64,000 bases of DNA from Fusicatenibacter sp. (GCA_022766945.1 JALEOU010000069.1:1-64000), one strand, 5' to 3'; counted from the first letter of the stretch, positions 9,965 through 18,413 are shown. Made by a program: numbers and translations. Notes: generated from the letters alone by a model not told the origin.

Positions 9965-10516
9965 TTATTGTACAAACAATGCCGCTACGGCCACATCATA
10001 CTCCGGCAGCCCATCGCTGCTCCAGAGAAGCGATATATCAAAAACTTCTTTCAGCAGTTTTGAAAAGTCAAATCCAAATCCTGTGATGGAATATCTCCTC
10101 TTCTCCGGATAGCGGCAGGGTTTTCCATCCGCTCTGGCGCAGCGATCACACAAAATACACCGTCCTGCTCCCAGAACCTTGCTTCCCGGATTTTCCTTTT
10201 CTTTTTCCAGCAGTGCAAGAAGCATTGTTCTCTTTACCTGTTCATAGGATCCTTTTCTTGCCGCTTCTGCTTCTTCCCGACTCACAATGCGGCTGCGGTC
10301 TTCTTCTGAATAACACACTTTCACAGCAATCAGATATACACGGCGATATGGTTCCAGATAGCTGGCCGTATCCGGCAGGCCCGGCGGGCACGACCATACC
10401 CTTCTGTAATCCGGACACAGACTGCACGCCTCCTGTGTGGCTCCTTCCATGCGGTATTCCGCAAGCAGCTGTTCTTTTGTTATCTCTTTTACCTTTACTT
10501 CTGTCGAATAGTTCAT
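9965..10516 (-). CDS. DUF2284 cysteine-rich, predicted metal-binding protein
   Basis: A 183-residue protein with a cysteine pattern typical of DUF2284. Near residues 30-45 it reads CSLCPDYRRVWSCPPG, and near 120-135 CILCDRCARADGKPCRYPEKRRYS, which resembles a ferredoxin-like metal site. The C-terminus (GFDFSKLLKEVFDIS...) is also family-like. Its biochemical role is unknown; an iron-sulphur or metal-sensing role is inferred from the cysteines. GAGGGG precedes the ATG at 10516; the longer frame to 10534 has no better site. It is upstream of pepC. Confidence 0.8.
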   Translation of the reverse strand: MNYSTEVKVKEITKEQLLAEYRMEGATQEACSLCPDYRRVWSCPPGLPDTASYLEPYRRVYLIAVKVCYSEEDRSRIVSREEAEAARKGSYEQVKRTMLLALLEKEKENPGSKVLGAGRCILCDRCARADGKPCRYPEKRRYSITGFGFDFSKLLKEVFDISLLWSSDGLPEYDVAVAALFVQ

Positions 10517-10547
10517 AGAAATCCCCTCAGACATTCATAGAATAGTC

Positions 10548-10586
10548 AAAAAGCCCCCTGGAAACGCCAAAGTGTTTCCCTGGGGG
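10548..10586 (-). terminator. Terminator at the end of the eut operon
   Basis: Inverted repeats CCCCC...GGAAAC and GTTTCC...GGGGG (10554-10586) form a stem of about 11 bp with a small bulge. On the minus strand it is followed by TTTTT (10552-10548). It lies after the last coding trace of the eut operon. A TCTTTT run on the other side could let it act both ways. Confidence 0.75.
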
Positions 10587-10592
10587 ATCTTT

Positions 10593-10812
10593 TCAAAAAT
10601 ACGTATAATTCCTGGGCTTTTCACTCCAGCCAATTGCCAGCTGAATATCGTTCGCATAGTCCGGATCGCTCAGTTCCATCCGTCCGGTCCAGAGAAACGC
10701 CTTCAGTGGGATTGCTCCCTCCGTTCCTTATAGTACCCTGCCTGACATCTGCGTTCTGCGGGTTTTTATCATATACGACGTGCATCGGCAGATGCAGGCA
10801 GGATTCTGACAT
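10593..10812 (-). pseudogene. Frame-broken remnant at the end of the eut operon
   Basis: Two overlapping frames behind eutQ look like pieces of one gene. The first begins ATG 10812, two bases after the eutQ stop (MSESCLHLPMHVVYDKNP..., about 30 plausible residues). The second, in another frame, is open from 10727 to the TGA at 10593. It gives GTEGAIPLKAFLWTGRMELS, then DPDYANDIQLAIGWSEKPRN and YTYF, with protein-like composition. A shift near 10730 would join them. I recognise no family. It could also be a short real gene in the first frame. It lies directly before the operon terminator, so it was probably once the last gene of the operon. Confidence 0.4.
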
Positions 10813-10814
10813 TG

Positions 10815-11246
10815 TTACTGCCAGTCTGCAGGATATACAAAGTAAGCATATCTTGCAGTTTCTGGTGTCTGGAAATGAATATGGCTGTTTTTCGGAATGT
10901 AGATGATCTCACCCGGCTTCGCACTTACGACTCTTCCGTCGATCTCTATCTCCAGAATACCGTCAATCACCATGTCATATTCATCATAGGTAAGTGTCCA
11001 CTCAAAACTGGTATGATCCAGTTCCATGATACCGCAGCCCATGCGGGGCGCCTCCTCGAGTGTCACCACATCTTTGAGTGCCACACCTTTCTGCTGGAAA
11101 GGTTCACATTTGACCGTATCGGTCTGAATCTTGATGATACCGCTGGGATCCTTTTCCTTTACAAAGTCCTCTTTGGGCTCTGTCTTTGCGGATTCCTCCA
11201 GTACCTTTTTCACAATTTCCCGAATCAGTTCTTCACTTACATTCAT
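10815..11246 (-). CDS. eutQ: EutQ-type cupin
   Basis: A 143-residue protein with a C-terminal cupin barrel (about residues 40-143; GCGIMELDHTSFEWTLTYDEYDMVIDG and PGEIIYIPKNSHIHFQTPE), matching EutQ. In Salmonella EutQ is reported to have acetate-kinase activity and to be needed for compartment assembly; the role here is inferred. Residues 1-17 (VSEELIREIVKKVLEES) form an amphipathic helix like the peptides that direct cargo into microcompartments, followed by a polar linker. The start at 11246 has GGGAGGA 7 bases upstream. The longer frame to 11285 runs into eutH and is rejected. It is the last intact gene of the operon. Confidence 0.85.
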   Translation of the reverse strand: MNVSEELIREIVKKVLEESAKTEPKEDFVKEKDPSGIIKIQTDTVKCEPFQQKGVALKDVVTLEEAPRMGCGIMELDHTSFEWTLTYDEYDMVIDGILEIEIDGRVVSAKPGEIIYIPKNSHIHFQTPETARYAYFVYPADWQ

Positions 11247-11265
11247 GGACGGTTCCTCCCTCGTT

Positions 11266-12486
11266 TTACTTTTCTGCCGACTCAACCTTGGACAGCAGCT
11301 TCGGAGAGAGAATGTTTGCCAGGATCAGGGCGGTAATACCGGCGGTAAGCTTTCCTACGATTACCGGGAAAATCATCTCAGAGTTAACACCTGCGGTGAA
11401 TCCCAGGTGATCACCGAATACGAATGCCGCACTTACAGCAAATGCCACGTTCAGCAGCTTGCCTTTTGGATTCATATCGCCCATGATATTAAACATTGCA
11501 ATGTTGTTTGCCAGGTTCGCCACAAGACCTGCAGAACCATTTTCATCCATGCCAAGCTTCTGTCCGATTGCTCCAAGTGCCTTTCCAAATGTCTTGGTAA
11601 TCCATTTTACCATCGGGAATGCACCGATCAATACGATCGAAATCTGTCCGCAGACCAGAAGTCCGGATTCCAGAGGAATCACACCGTCAGCATCCGGTTC
11701 TACCATCAGGTTCATCAGCGGGAATTTGATTCCTGTCTGATATTCAAATACTGCAATTGCCGTGAAGATCGTAATCAATACGGTAACGCCGGTTCCAAAC
11801 TTGTTAAATCCGTTGATCATCTTGGTAGGTGCAAACCAAAGTCCGATAACGATCAATCCGGCGATGATAATAACCGGGATCAGGTTAACCAGAATGGTGC
11901 CAAGGCTGATCTTATACTGGGTCAGGTTCATTACCAGACCGCCGGCGATACAGCCGATCGGAATCGTAATCATACCAGCGAGAATACCTGCTCCAAGGAA
12001 CGGGCGGTCTTCTTTTTTGATGATGGAAAGGGCAACCGGAATGGTGAATACCAGTGTCGGGCCCATCATGGTTCCAAGAATCAGTCCGGAAAAGTTTCCG
12101 ATTGTCTCATTGCTTGCCAGACTCATCGCCAGAGGATATCCTCCCATGTCGCAGGCAAGAAGGGTCGTCGCAAACATCGACGGGTCTGCGCCGAGCAAAG
12201 TATAGATCGGTACGATAATGGGTTTTAATAAAATTGCCAGTACCGGCGCTGCTGCTACAACGCCCGCCATCGCAATCGCCAGAGGGCCCATCGCATTGAA
12301 GCCCTCATCAAACTGTTCGCCATAACCCAGTTTATTGCCCCGGATCTTATCTACAGCTCCGACAATCATGAAAATCATCATGATGAAAATAATTACGGAG
12401 TTTATGGAAAGTCCGCTGATCCACTCCTGAAGACTTTCCGTAAACACGCTTACATTTGTAATGTTGTCAATCAGCTCCTGAAACAT
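11266..12486 (-). CDS. eutH: Ethanolamine transporter EutH
   Basis: A 406-residue, very hydrophobic protein with about ten or eleven membrane helices, matching EutH over its length. Typical stretches include NAMGPLAIAMAGVVAAAPVLA, LLACDMGGYPLAMSLA and GTMMGPTLVFTIPVA. It brings ethanolamine into the cell when the external level is low. AAAGGAGGA lies before its ATG. The gene sits between pduT and eutQ in the operon; the short spacing supports cotranscription. Confidence 0.95.
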   Translation of the reverse strand: MFQELIDNITNVSVFTESLQEWISGLSINSVIIFIMMIFMIVGAVDKIRGNKLGYGEQFDEGFNAMGPLAIAMAGVVAAAPVLAILLKPIIVPIYTLLGADPSMFATTLLACDMGGYPLAMSLASNETIGNFSGLILGTMMGPTLVFTIPVALSIIKKEDRPFLGAGILAGMITIPIGCIAGGLVMNLTQYKISLGTILVNLIPVIIIAGLIVIGLWFAPTKMINGFNKFGTGVTVLITIFTAIAVFEYQTGIKFPLMNLMVEPDADGVIPLESGLLVCGQISIVLIGAFPMVKWITKTFGKALGAIGQKLGMDENGSAGLVANLANNIAMFNIMGDMNPKGKLLNVAFAVSAAFVFGDHLGFTAGVNSEMIFPVIVGKLTAGITALILANILSPKLLSKVESAEK

Positions 12487-12534
12487 ACACGTCCTCCTTT
12501 CGGCAGCTTTTTGCCTGCTGCCTCTCTCTTCCGC

Positions 12535-13074
12535 TTAAAGAAGCGACTGAAACACCTGAGGAGACGGCCGTGGGATTACCGTGCTTCCCACGTACAGTTC
12601 CCTGTGTTCTGTCGCGGCTGCAACCGCTGCTCTGACCGCACCCACATCACCCGTGAGTGTGACATAGCCTTTTCCACCGATTGCATATCCGATTCTCACT
12701 TCAATTAAAGTAATCTGTGCTGCCTTGGCAGCTTCATCTGCGGCAAGAATCGCTGATGCCACAGAATAAAACTCGATAACGCCCACCGCACCCGGCTGTT
12801 CCACCGATACGGTTCCGGAAAGTGCGGGAATCAGCTGTTCATGAACATTGGATATCTGCAGGGTATCGACCACAAACTCTCCGCCCCTTACGATGCCCTC
12901 TTTCATGGAGGCCTTTACATCCCCAGTGTCTCCCGCTACAATCACCATATATTTTCCCGGGCAGACGGTAGATGATCGGATCAGGTCTACCTGGGCAGCT
13001 TTTACCATGTAATCGCTGGTTTCAATTCCTCTGGCGATGCTGGACAATTCCACCATGCCGATCGCTTTTCCCAT
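12535..13074 (-). CDS. pduT: PduT-type tandem-BMC shell protein with candidate Fe-S cysteine
   Basis: A 179-residue BMC-T shell protein with two fused BMC domains (about residues 3-88 and 92-175; GKAIGMVEL and PGAVGVIEFYSVASAILAADEA). Trimers of such proteins form a six-sided shell tile. Cys38 lies in STVCPGKY. In PduT of Salmonella and Citrobacter the cysteine at this position holds a [4Fe-4S] cluster in the central pore, so electron passage through the shell is likely. It follows pduS, its usual partner, by 16 bases. AGGAGG precedes the ATG at 13074. The gene name reflects family; the function in an ethanolamine compartment is inferred. Confidence 0.85.
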   Translation of the reverse strand: MGKAIGMVELSSIARGIETSDYMVKAAQVDLIRSSTVCPGKYMVIVAGDTGDVKASMKEGIVRGGEFVVDTLQISNVHEQLIPALSGTVSVEQPGAVGVIEFYSVASAILAADEAAKAAQITLIEVRIGYAIGGKGYVTLTGDVGAVRAAVAAATEHRELYVGSTVIPRPSPQVFQSLL

Positions 13075-13090
13075 TCCTCTTCCTCCTCTT

Positions 13091-14428
13091 CTAGCCAATC
13101 CGGATACCCCGGTCTGTTACTTCTTTTACAGTTCCATCCATACCTACATAGATATTGGCAGAAAGTCCGGCCGCAGCCTGCGCCGCCAGATCCCCTTTCT
13201 TCACCACATCTCCCACTTTCAGAACCGGCTCTGCCGGTTTTCCGATATGCTGTGATAGTGGAATAAACAGATTGTCCGGCTTCAGCTCTGTCAGTTCGGG
13301 AAGTGTATGGCTTACATATTTGGTCAGATCCAGACGCGCAATCAGACGTTCTGTCGGGATCTTATGGTAATCCACGCCGCTTCTCTCCTCCGGGTGAAGG
13401 TTGCGCTCTACCTGAATCCCTTTTTCCCTCAGACGGCCTTTGATATAATCATTCATCTTTCTCGGAGAGAGCCCCATCGGACAGGAGAACATCTCACAGG
13501 CTCCGCAGCTGCAGCAGTTTGCTGCACTTCCGAAGCAGCGCAGATATTCTTTTTCATCCGTGATCAGCTTCTCTTTCCAGACACTTCTCATGACCATATT
13601 GGGCCTTACCTCATGTCCGAGCAGATATCTCGGACACAGATCCGTACACATACGGCACTGAATACACGCTGTGGCGGCCTGCCGCATCATGCGCTCCACG
13701 GAAAGTTTCGAACGGCGCACCAGATAATGATCTTTCGGCAGTACCAGAAGATTTCCGGTTGTCTTTGTCACCACCGCCGCATCAATCTGTTCCTCCTCCG
13801 TAAGCATCTTTCCCATCATGGGACCGCCGAAAATCACCGCATAGGAAGCGGGATTCACAGGTGCTTTTGCAAGCACTTCACGGATCGGAGTACCAACGGG
13901 TACGTGAAACATCGTCGGACGGGCCACATCTCCTGTCACGGAAAGAAATTTCTCCGTCACCGGTTTTCCCTCCAGCGCATCTGCGATGGAGAGCACTGTT
14001 CCCACGTTATCCACGACACAGCCCACATCCAGAGGAAGTCCCCTCTCCGGAACGCATCGGCCGGTTACCTGGTGCACCAGCGTCTGCTCGTCACCGGCCG
14101 GATAAAATACCTTCATCCGGAAGATTTCCACAGGAGCTGCTTTCCGGCGAATCGCTTCCTCCAGTGCTGCAATTTCCCGTGTATACTCTTTTTTCAGTGC
14201 AATCACCGCATGTTTTGCCTCAAGATGCTCCGCAATGCGAACGACCGTATCCACAATTCGTTCCGGATAAGTGCGGCAAAGATACTTGTCTGTCTCGATC
14301 AGAGGCTCACATTCTGCCGCATTGACCAGAAAATACTCTGCTTTTGCGTTTAATTTTACATGTGTTGGAAATCCGGCTCCGCCGGCACCTACTACGCCCG
14401 CGCGTTTGACCGCTTCCACAAACTCCAT
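13091..14428 (-). CDS. pduS: PduS-like RnfC-type flavo/iron-sulphur oxidoreductase
   Basis: A 445-residue RnfC-like protein. The N-terminal part has GVVGAGGAGFPTHVKL (about residues 11-26), the FMN/NADH-binding type region. Then follow an SLBB-like section and two cysteine clusters, CIQCRMCTDLCP (about 255) and CCSCGACEMFSCP (about 300). The C-terminus carries a barrel-sandwich/biotinyl-like domain. In Pdu systems PduS reduces cobalamin using NADH, which regenerates the B12 cofactor of the lyase. Here it would serve EutBC and EutT, or move electrons via PduT. It lies between eutN and pduT. A second RnfC-type gene occurs at 32816, with different domain order. Confidence 0.88.
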   Translation of the reverse strand: MEFVEAVKRAGVVGAGGAGFPTHVKLNAKAEYFLVNAAECEPLIETDKYLCRTYPERIVDTVVRIAEHLEAKHAVIALKKEYTREIAALEEAIRRKAAPVEIFRMKVFYPAGDEQTLVHQVTGRCVPERGLPLDVGCVVDNVGTVLSIADALEGKPVTEKFLSVTGDVARPTMFHVPVGTPIREVLAKAPVNPASYAVIFGGPMMGKMLTEEEQIDAAVVTKTTGNLLVLPKDHYLVRRSKLSVERMMRQAATACIQCRMCTDLCPRYLLGHEVRPNMVMRSVWKEKLITDEKEYLRCFGSAANCCSCGACEMFSCPMGLSPRKMNDYIKGRLREKGIQVERNLHPEERSGVDYHKIPTERLIARLDLTKYVSHTLPELTELKPDNLFIPLSQHIGKPAEPVLKVGDVVKKGDLAAQAAAGLSANIYVGMDGTVKEVTDRGIRIG

Positions 14429-14456
14429 GGAATCACCGCCTTTCTTCCGGAGATCG

Positions 14457-14738
14457 CTAGATCAGACTTTTGTCAATCTCCGCGTCATCCACGATTCCCA
14501 CCACCGTGGCGTCTACCGGGATGTCCGGGCCGCCGGCGGCGCCCCTTGCAGAGCTTCCGCCGACATAAATCACTGTTTCTCCGACACCCGCGCCGATAAT
14601 ATCAGCTGCGACAATCGGATGTTCTATGGGGCCATCATCCAGCAGATTGATGGGCTGAATCACCAGAAGTTTCAGTCCCGCAAGACGGTCTTCCTTTCTG
14701 GTTGCCCAAATATTACCTATGACTCTTCCTGTCTTCAT
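14457..14738 (-). CDS. eutN: EutN/CcmL-type shell vertex protein (BMC-P)
   Basis: A 93-residue pentamer-forming vertex protein that caps the corners of the microcompartment. It starts with MKTGRVIGNIWATRKEDRL, and LLVIQPIN and DIIGAGVGETVIYVGGSSAR are family hallmarks. Its start overlaps the end of the upstream gene by four bases (ATGA), so translation is coupled. Confidence 0.95.
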   Translation of the reverse strand: MKTGRVIGNIWATRKEDRLAGLKLLVIQPINLLDDGPIEHPIVAADIIGAGVGETVIYVGGSSARGAAGGPDIPVDATVVGIVDDAEIDKSLI

Positions 14739-15577
14739 CTGCGCTGCCCCCTCTTAGCCGAGGAGAGTTCTCTGCGGACAACGACAATCTTTCGTTTGGA
14801 AGCGTATTCTTTTGCCAGATCGGTCAGGATCGCTTTTGTATCCACCACCAGCGTTTTCGCTTTGGCAGAATCTGCTGCTGTGACATCTTTTTCCGTAATC
14901 ACATGTTTAAAGATACAGATTTCTCTTTCTGCCTCTTCGGGTACATCCACCGGGGTCTCTTTTACTGCATCGCTCCTGCTTTCTTCCCGTTTCGCGGCTG
15001 TTTCATTACAGTGCTCTGCTTTGCATTCGCCGCAGATTTCTGTATTGGCAGAAGACTGTCCATCCAGAATCAGCGAGAGAAGCTCTTTCTGCTTTGCAAT
15101 CACTACACCACTCTGCTTTAAAAGCTTCAGTCCGGACTCTATTCTCTCATAGTAGGCCTTCGGTGCACTGTCCCGGTATCGGTACAGTTCCACTTCCTCT
15201 TCCGGAACAAAGATCTTTTTCCCCGCCAGGATCGCCTCGCCAAACAGTTTAACGTAAGGGCCATCAAAAATGCCATTGGCAATCTTGCCGAGTGCTTCAT
15301 TGGTCAGGGTATAGGCAATCACTGCTTCATAGTCCGCAGGATTACACTGATACTCTTTCAGAAGCGCGCATTCTGTCTGATAATACTCTCCCAGACGCCG
15401 GCATTCGAGTGCTTCGTGGCAGATCGTTCCGTGCGCACTGGTAAGAATCAGAATTTTGGGCTTCTCTTCTTTTCCTTCATCCACTCGTTCCTGCTCAACT
15501 GCTCCCGGCTGCTCCATGGCACTGATTTTTTCCTGTACTCTTTTGCAGATCTCATTTACGAGAAGATCGATATCCAT
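14735..15577 (-). CDS. TIGR02536-like ethanolamine utilisation protein of unknown role
   Basis: A 280-residue protein found in Firmicutes eut loci and, as far as I recall, covered by the hypothetical family TIGR02536. Residues 1-22 (MDIDLLVNEICKRVQEKISA) form an amphipathic helix like a cargo-targeting peptide. Residues about 40-175 have a flavoprotein-like alpha/beta feel (KILILTSAHGT, YEAVIAYTLTNEALGKIANG). A low-complexity acidic linker (about 190-225) joins a small C-terminal domain (ICIFKHVITEKDV...KRKIVVVRREL). Enzyme activity is unknown. A possible role in substrate handling inside the compartment is inferred from the targeting-like helix. It couples to eutN by a 4-base overlap. Confidence 0.7.
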   Translation of the reverse strand: MDIDLLVNEICKRVQEKISAMEQPGAVEQERVDEGKEEKPKILILTSAHGTICHEALECRRLGEYYQTECALLKEYQCNPADYEAVIAYTLTNEALGKIANGIFDGPYVKLFGEAILAGKKIFVPEEEVELYRYRDSAPKAYYERIESGLKLLKQSGVVIAKQKELLSLILDGQSSANTEICGECKAEHCNETAAKREESRSDAVKETPVDVPEEAEREICIFKHVITEKDVTAADSAKAKTLVVDTKAILTDLAKEYASKRKIVVVRRELSSAKRGQRR

Positions 15578-15659
15578 GTCCTGTTCTCCTCCTTTCTCTC
15601 AGATTTCATCTCTTTTTATGGGGTTTGCTCTCCCCTTGTCATACTTTGTTTCCTTTTTC

Positions 15660-16475
15660 TCAGACCCTGCAGTTCATTGCAATTCCTGCTGGTGTCACCA
15701 AAAACGGATTGGCCGGTTTTACTGTGTGAATGCCTGTTTCTTTTTCAATGATTCCTTCGATTCCGGTCAGGCAGCAGGTTCCTCCGCACAGATAAATCGT
15801 ATCAATTTCTGCCGGGTTGACATAACGCTTGATGATCGTCGCTATTTTCTCTACCACTGCTTTCAAAACCGGAAGGATCTCCCTGTGACGGGAATAATCC
15901 TGTTTTATTTTTTCTGCCTCTTCAAAGGAAATGTGATAATTTCCTGCCAGAACCAGTGTCAGATGGGTACCGCCAGTGGGTTCGTCCTCGATCTGCACCA
16001 CTTTGCCGTCGTGGATAACTGCAAGACCTGTGGTTCCTCCACCGATATCTACGATCACTCCATCATCGATCTGATAAACCGCATTTGCAGAGGAGGGCTC
16101 ATCCAGAACAGCAGTGACCTCAAAGCCTGCACCTTCCGCCACGTACTGATGCGTCTTTACACTGCTCTCCGTGCCTGCCGGCATGGCAATTGCACAATTG
16201 ACCAGCTCACGTCCCAGACGGGTTTCCAGCTTTTCTTTCAGCGTTTTTACAATTTTCAGTGCGCCGGAATAATCCACCACCACACCGTCCCGCAGTACGC
16301 TGGCTGCCTGCTTCTCACAGGCCACAGGATTATTTTCCTCGTCCAGTACCACCAGAACAATATAAGCGGTTCCCAAATCCACACCCACTTTCAGTTTGCT
16401 GCCCACCGGTGTAAATGTCGTCGTTTCCGACGCCTCTACACGCTTCATAAATTCTTCTACACGCTGTCTGTCCAT
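15660..16475 (-). CDS. eutJ: EutJ, Hsp70-fold chaperone-like protein
   Basis: A 271-residue actin/Hsp70-fold ATPase. The phosphate-1 motif is LKVGVDLGTAYIVLVVLDE (about residues 27-45), phosphate-2 is GVIVDIGGGTTGLAVI and the adenosine motif is TIYLCGGTCCLTGIEGI. EutJ is thought to help assembly or stability of the ethanolamine compartment; its exact job is not established. ATG 16475 fits AAGGAG better than the GTG two codons before it. Confidence 0.9.
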   Translation of the reverse strand: MDRQRVEEFMKRVEASETTTFTPVGSKLKVGVDLGTAYIVLVVLDEENNPVACEKQAASVLRDGVVVDYSGALKIVKTLKEKLETRLGRELVNCAIAMPAGTESSVKTHQYVAEGAGFEVTAVLDEPSSANAVYQIDDGVIVDIGGGTTGLAVIHDGKVVQIEDEPTGGTHLTLVLAGNYHISFEEAEKIKQDYSRHREILPVLKAVVEKIATIIKRYVNPAEIDTIYLCGGTCCLTGIEGIIEKETGIHTVKPANPFLVTPAGIAMNCRV

Positions 16476-16524
16476 TCGCACCGCTCCTTACCTGCAGCTT
16501 ATCCCGCTTTTTTGCTTCAGCTGC

Positions 16525-17154
16525 TTATTTGTCTCCCATTTTGCCGGAAATGATCTTTCCCAGCGTAAAGCCTGCGACTGCCGCCGCATTGGCTTCGTCA
16601 AAATCAATATGCATCCGGAACCGGAACTGATCACTGACCCGGATAATCACATCATCAAAGGTAACCGGTCTGTCACTCAGGATCTGTACGCGAACCCGGT
16701 CTTTATCCGAAAGCCCAAGCTCTTCTGCAACCTCAGTCGGTACGTGTACGTGATTATGAGCTACGATTGCCGCATGCTCTGCCTGCAGAGTCCCTGCAGG
16801 TCCTTCGATGATCACCGGAGCTGCTCCATCAAGATCACCGGACTCCTTTAACGGAGCCTTGATGCCCAGTGCCACGCAGTCACTCTGTGACAATTCCACC
16901 TGTGTCGCAGTTCTTACCGGTCCGAGAACCGCCACGTGTTCTTTTTTTCCTTTCGGGCCAACCAGGGTCACCCTCTCTTCACAGAGGAACTGGCCAATCT
17001 GGGAGAGCGGACGCTTCTCATGAAGTATCGCTCCTTTTCCAAACAGAATTTCCAGATCCTCTTCTTTCAGATGAACATGCCTGGCCGATACTTCCACTTC
17101 CACCAGACCGGATTTCGTCATGGTCTGCATTACTTTTTCTACCAGCTGTTCCAT
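16525..17154 (-). CDS. pduL: PduL-type phosphate acyltransferase
   Basis: A 209-residue phosphotransacylase of the PduL family, unrelated to Pta. It turns acetyl-CoA and phosphate into acetyl-phosphate and CoA, recycling CoA inside the compartment and leading to ATP. The zinc-site motifs are visible: VEVSARHVHL (about residues 18-27) and IVAHNHVHVP (about 130). Residues 1-15 (MEQLVEKVMQTMTKS) form a short amphipathic helix like a cargo peptide. In Firmicutes eut operons this gene is often labelled eutD. It follows eutT by 8 bases. Confidence 0.93.
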   Translation of the reverse strand: MEQLVEKVMQTMTKSGLVEVEVSARHVHLKEEDLEILFGKGAILHEKRPLSQIGQFLCEERVTLVGPKGKKEHVAVLGPVRTATQVELSQSDCVALGIKAPLKESGDLDGAAPVIIEGPAGTLQAEHAAIVAHNHVHVPTEVAEELGLSDKDRVRVQILSDRPVTFDDVIIRVSDQFRFRMHIDFDEANAAAVAGFTLGKIISGKMGDK

Positions 17155-17162
17155 CCATCCTC

Positions 17163-17975
17163 CTATGCTTCGTATTCTCCCGCCAGATATTTACACATGA
17201 TAATATGCATGGCGCTGGACATACGGTTCAGTTCTTCAATAATATCCTGCCTGTCGTACTGTTTGCCATCGTGGAATGCCGACGCTGCCGCTACTTCTGT
17301 CTCGCGCACTGCCGTGCGGAGCTGATTGAGCAGCGCATAGGTCTTGCCCAGTTTATAATCGGGAAGCACCATCTGTTTGACCTTATAAAATTTCATCGGA
17401 TTGTGGGAATGCTCCCGCAGCTCCTTATGGCTCAAACCAATGATATAATCCCTGCGAAACGGCTCATCGAGTACATCACAGCGCATCATCTCCCGAAGAC
17501 TGGCGACAATGTCATCCAGATCTTCAATGAGTTTCTCCTGTTTTCCCATCTCAAAGAGCAATGTCTGATTCAGTACAAACAAAGCCTCAAGACTGTCCAG
17601 TTTTCCCCGGAACACAATCCTTTTGTGATCCTTCGGCACCAGAACATTGCCATACAGGTGCGTCATATGTTCAGGCTTTTCAAAATAGTAGGCGCCCGTC
17701 TCATAATCTACAAATTTCGGTTTCTCCGTCACGGGAACGTCAACCTCCGGCATCTTCGGCACTTCCGTCGCCACTACTTCCGCGGCCGGTCCGGACTCTG
17801 TGCTTTTCTCCGGTTTCTGATATTTCTGTTCTTTCTGGCTGACAATTTTAATCTTACACTGCTGCAGATATTCTCTGCCTGCCGGTGAAAGAATCTTCCC
17901 CTCCGGAACAACATAGGATTCAGGTTTGGAGGCTCGCAGTTCATCCCGAAGGATTGCTTCTGTTATGACTTTCAT
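17163..17975 (-). CDS. eutT: EutT-type cobalamin adenosyltransferase
   Basis: A 270-residue protein with an EutT-like N-terminus (MKVITEAILRDELRAS, then LSPAGREYLQQCKIKIVSQ). A Pro/Glu-rich linker (about residues 60-90) leads to a helical adenosyltransferase domain (about 100-265; FRGKLDSLEALFVLNQTLL, DDIVASLREMMRCDVLDEPF). It adds an adenosyl group to cobalamin to make the cofactor of EutBC. The start at 17975 follows GGGAGGTGG at a slightly long distance; the longer frame to 17996 adds an unlikely MGGGTRH. Confidence 0.85.
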   Translation of the reverse strand: MKVITEAILRDELRASKPESYVVPEGKILSPAGREYLQQCKIKIVSQKEQKYQKPEKSTESGPAAEVVATEVPKMPEVDVPVTEKPKFVDYETGAYYFEKPEHMTHLYGNVLVPKDHKRIVFRGKLDSLEALFVLNQTLLFEMGKQEKLIEDLDDIVASLREMMRCDVLDEPFRRDYIIGLSHKELREHSHNPMKFYKVKQMVLPDYKLGKTYALLNQLRTAVRETEVAAASAFHDGKQYDRQDIIEELNRMSSAMHIIMCKYLAGEYEA

Positions 17976-18036
17976 ATGTCTTGTTCCACCTCCCATAAAC
18001 TATCTCCAGGGGAGCTCATCTCCCCACAGCTGCTGT

Positions 18037-18318
18037 TTACGTAAGAGACGGCAGGATTGCCTCCACCTCTTCGTGAGGTCTCGGAATGACATGAACAGAA
18101 ATCAGCTCACCCACACGCTCCGCTGCTGCTGCGCCCGCATCTGTTGCTGCTTTCACAGCGCCTACATCGCCGCGCACCATAACGGTCACAAGGCCTCCGC
18201 CTACATGCTCTTTTCCGATCAGTGTTACGTTTGCCGCTTTTACCATCGCATCGGCCGCCTCAATAGAAGCTACCAGACCTTTCGTCTCAATCATTCCCAA
18301 TGCCTGCTGTGCTGCCAT
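18037..18318 (-). CDS. eutM: EutM-like BMC-H shell protein, copy 1
   Basis: A 93-residue single-BMC-domain hexameric shell protein ([50 protein letters not shown]). It differs from the next upstream copy in only two residues near the end (EAILPSLT against EFILPSLK), although many codons differ. AAGGAGG sits 8 bases before the ATG at 18318; the longer frame to 18357 is rejected. It would form the flat faces of the compartment. High dosage of the main tile is a likely reason for two copies. Confidence 0.95.
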   Translation of the reverse strand: MAAQQALGMIETKGLVASIEAADAMVKAANVTLIGKEHVGGGLVTVMVRGDVGAVKAATDAGAAAAERVGELISVHVIPRPHEEVEAILPSLT

Positions 18319-18365
18319 ATGGATACCTCCTTGCTGCAAATTCTTCGTTCCCTGCAATATCCGTT

Positions 18366-18400
18366 CCGGGGATGTCCCTCATACAAAGGGGACACCCCGG
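18366..18400 (-). other. Strong hairpin between the two BMC-H genes
   Basis: CCGGGG...TGTCCC and GGGACA...CCCCGG pair to form a stem of about 12 bp with one bulge in the transcript between the twin shell genes. No T-run follows, so it is not an intrinsic terminator. It could protect the upstream shell mRNA from decay, or separate expression of the two copies. This is inferred from position only. Confidence 0.55.
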
Positions 18401-18413
18401 GGGATAACTCTGT

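Noticed and set aside
8689..10086. A 465-codon open frame antisense to pepC and the DUF2284 gene
   Set aside because: Composition is rich in His, Ile, Arg and Ser with no domain motif, and it lies opposite two clear genes. It is a shadow frame.
11131..12228. A 365-codon frame antisense to eutH and eutQ
   Set aside because: Low-complexity polar composition typical of the reverse of a membrane protein gene.
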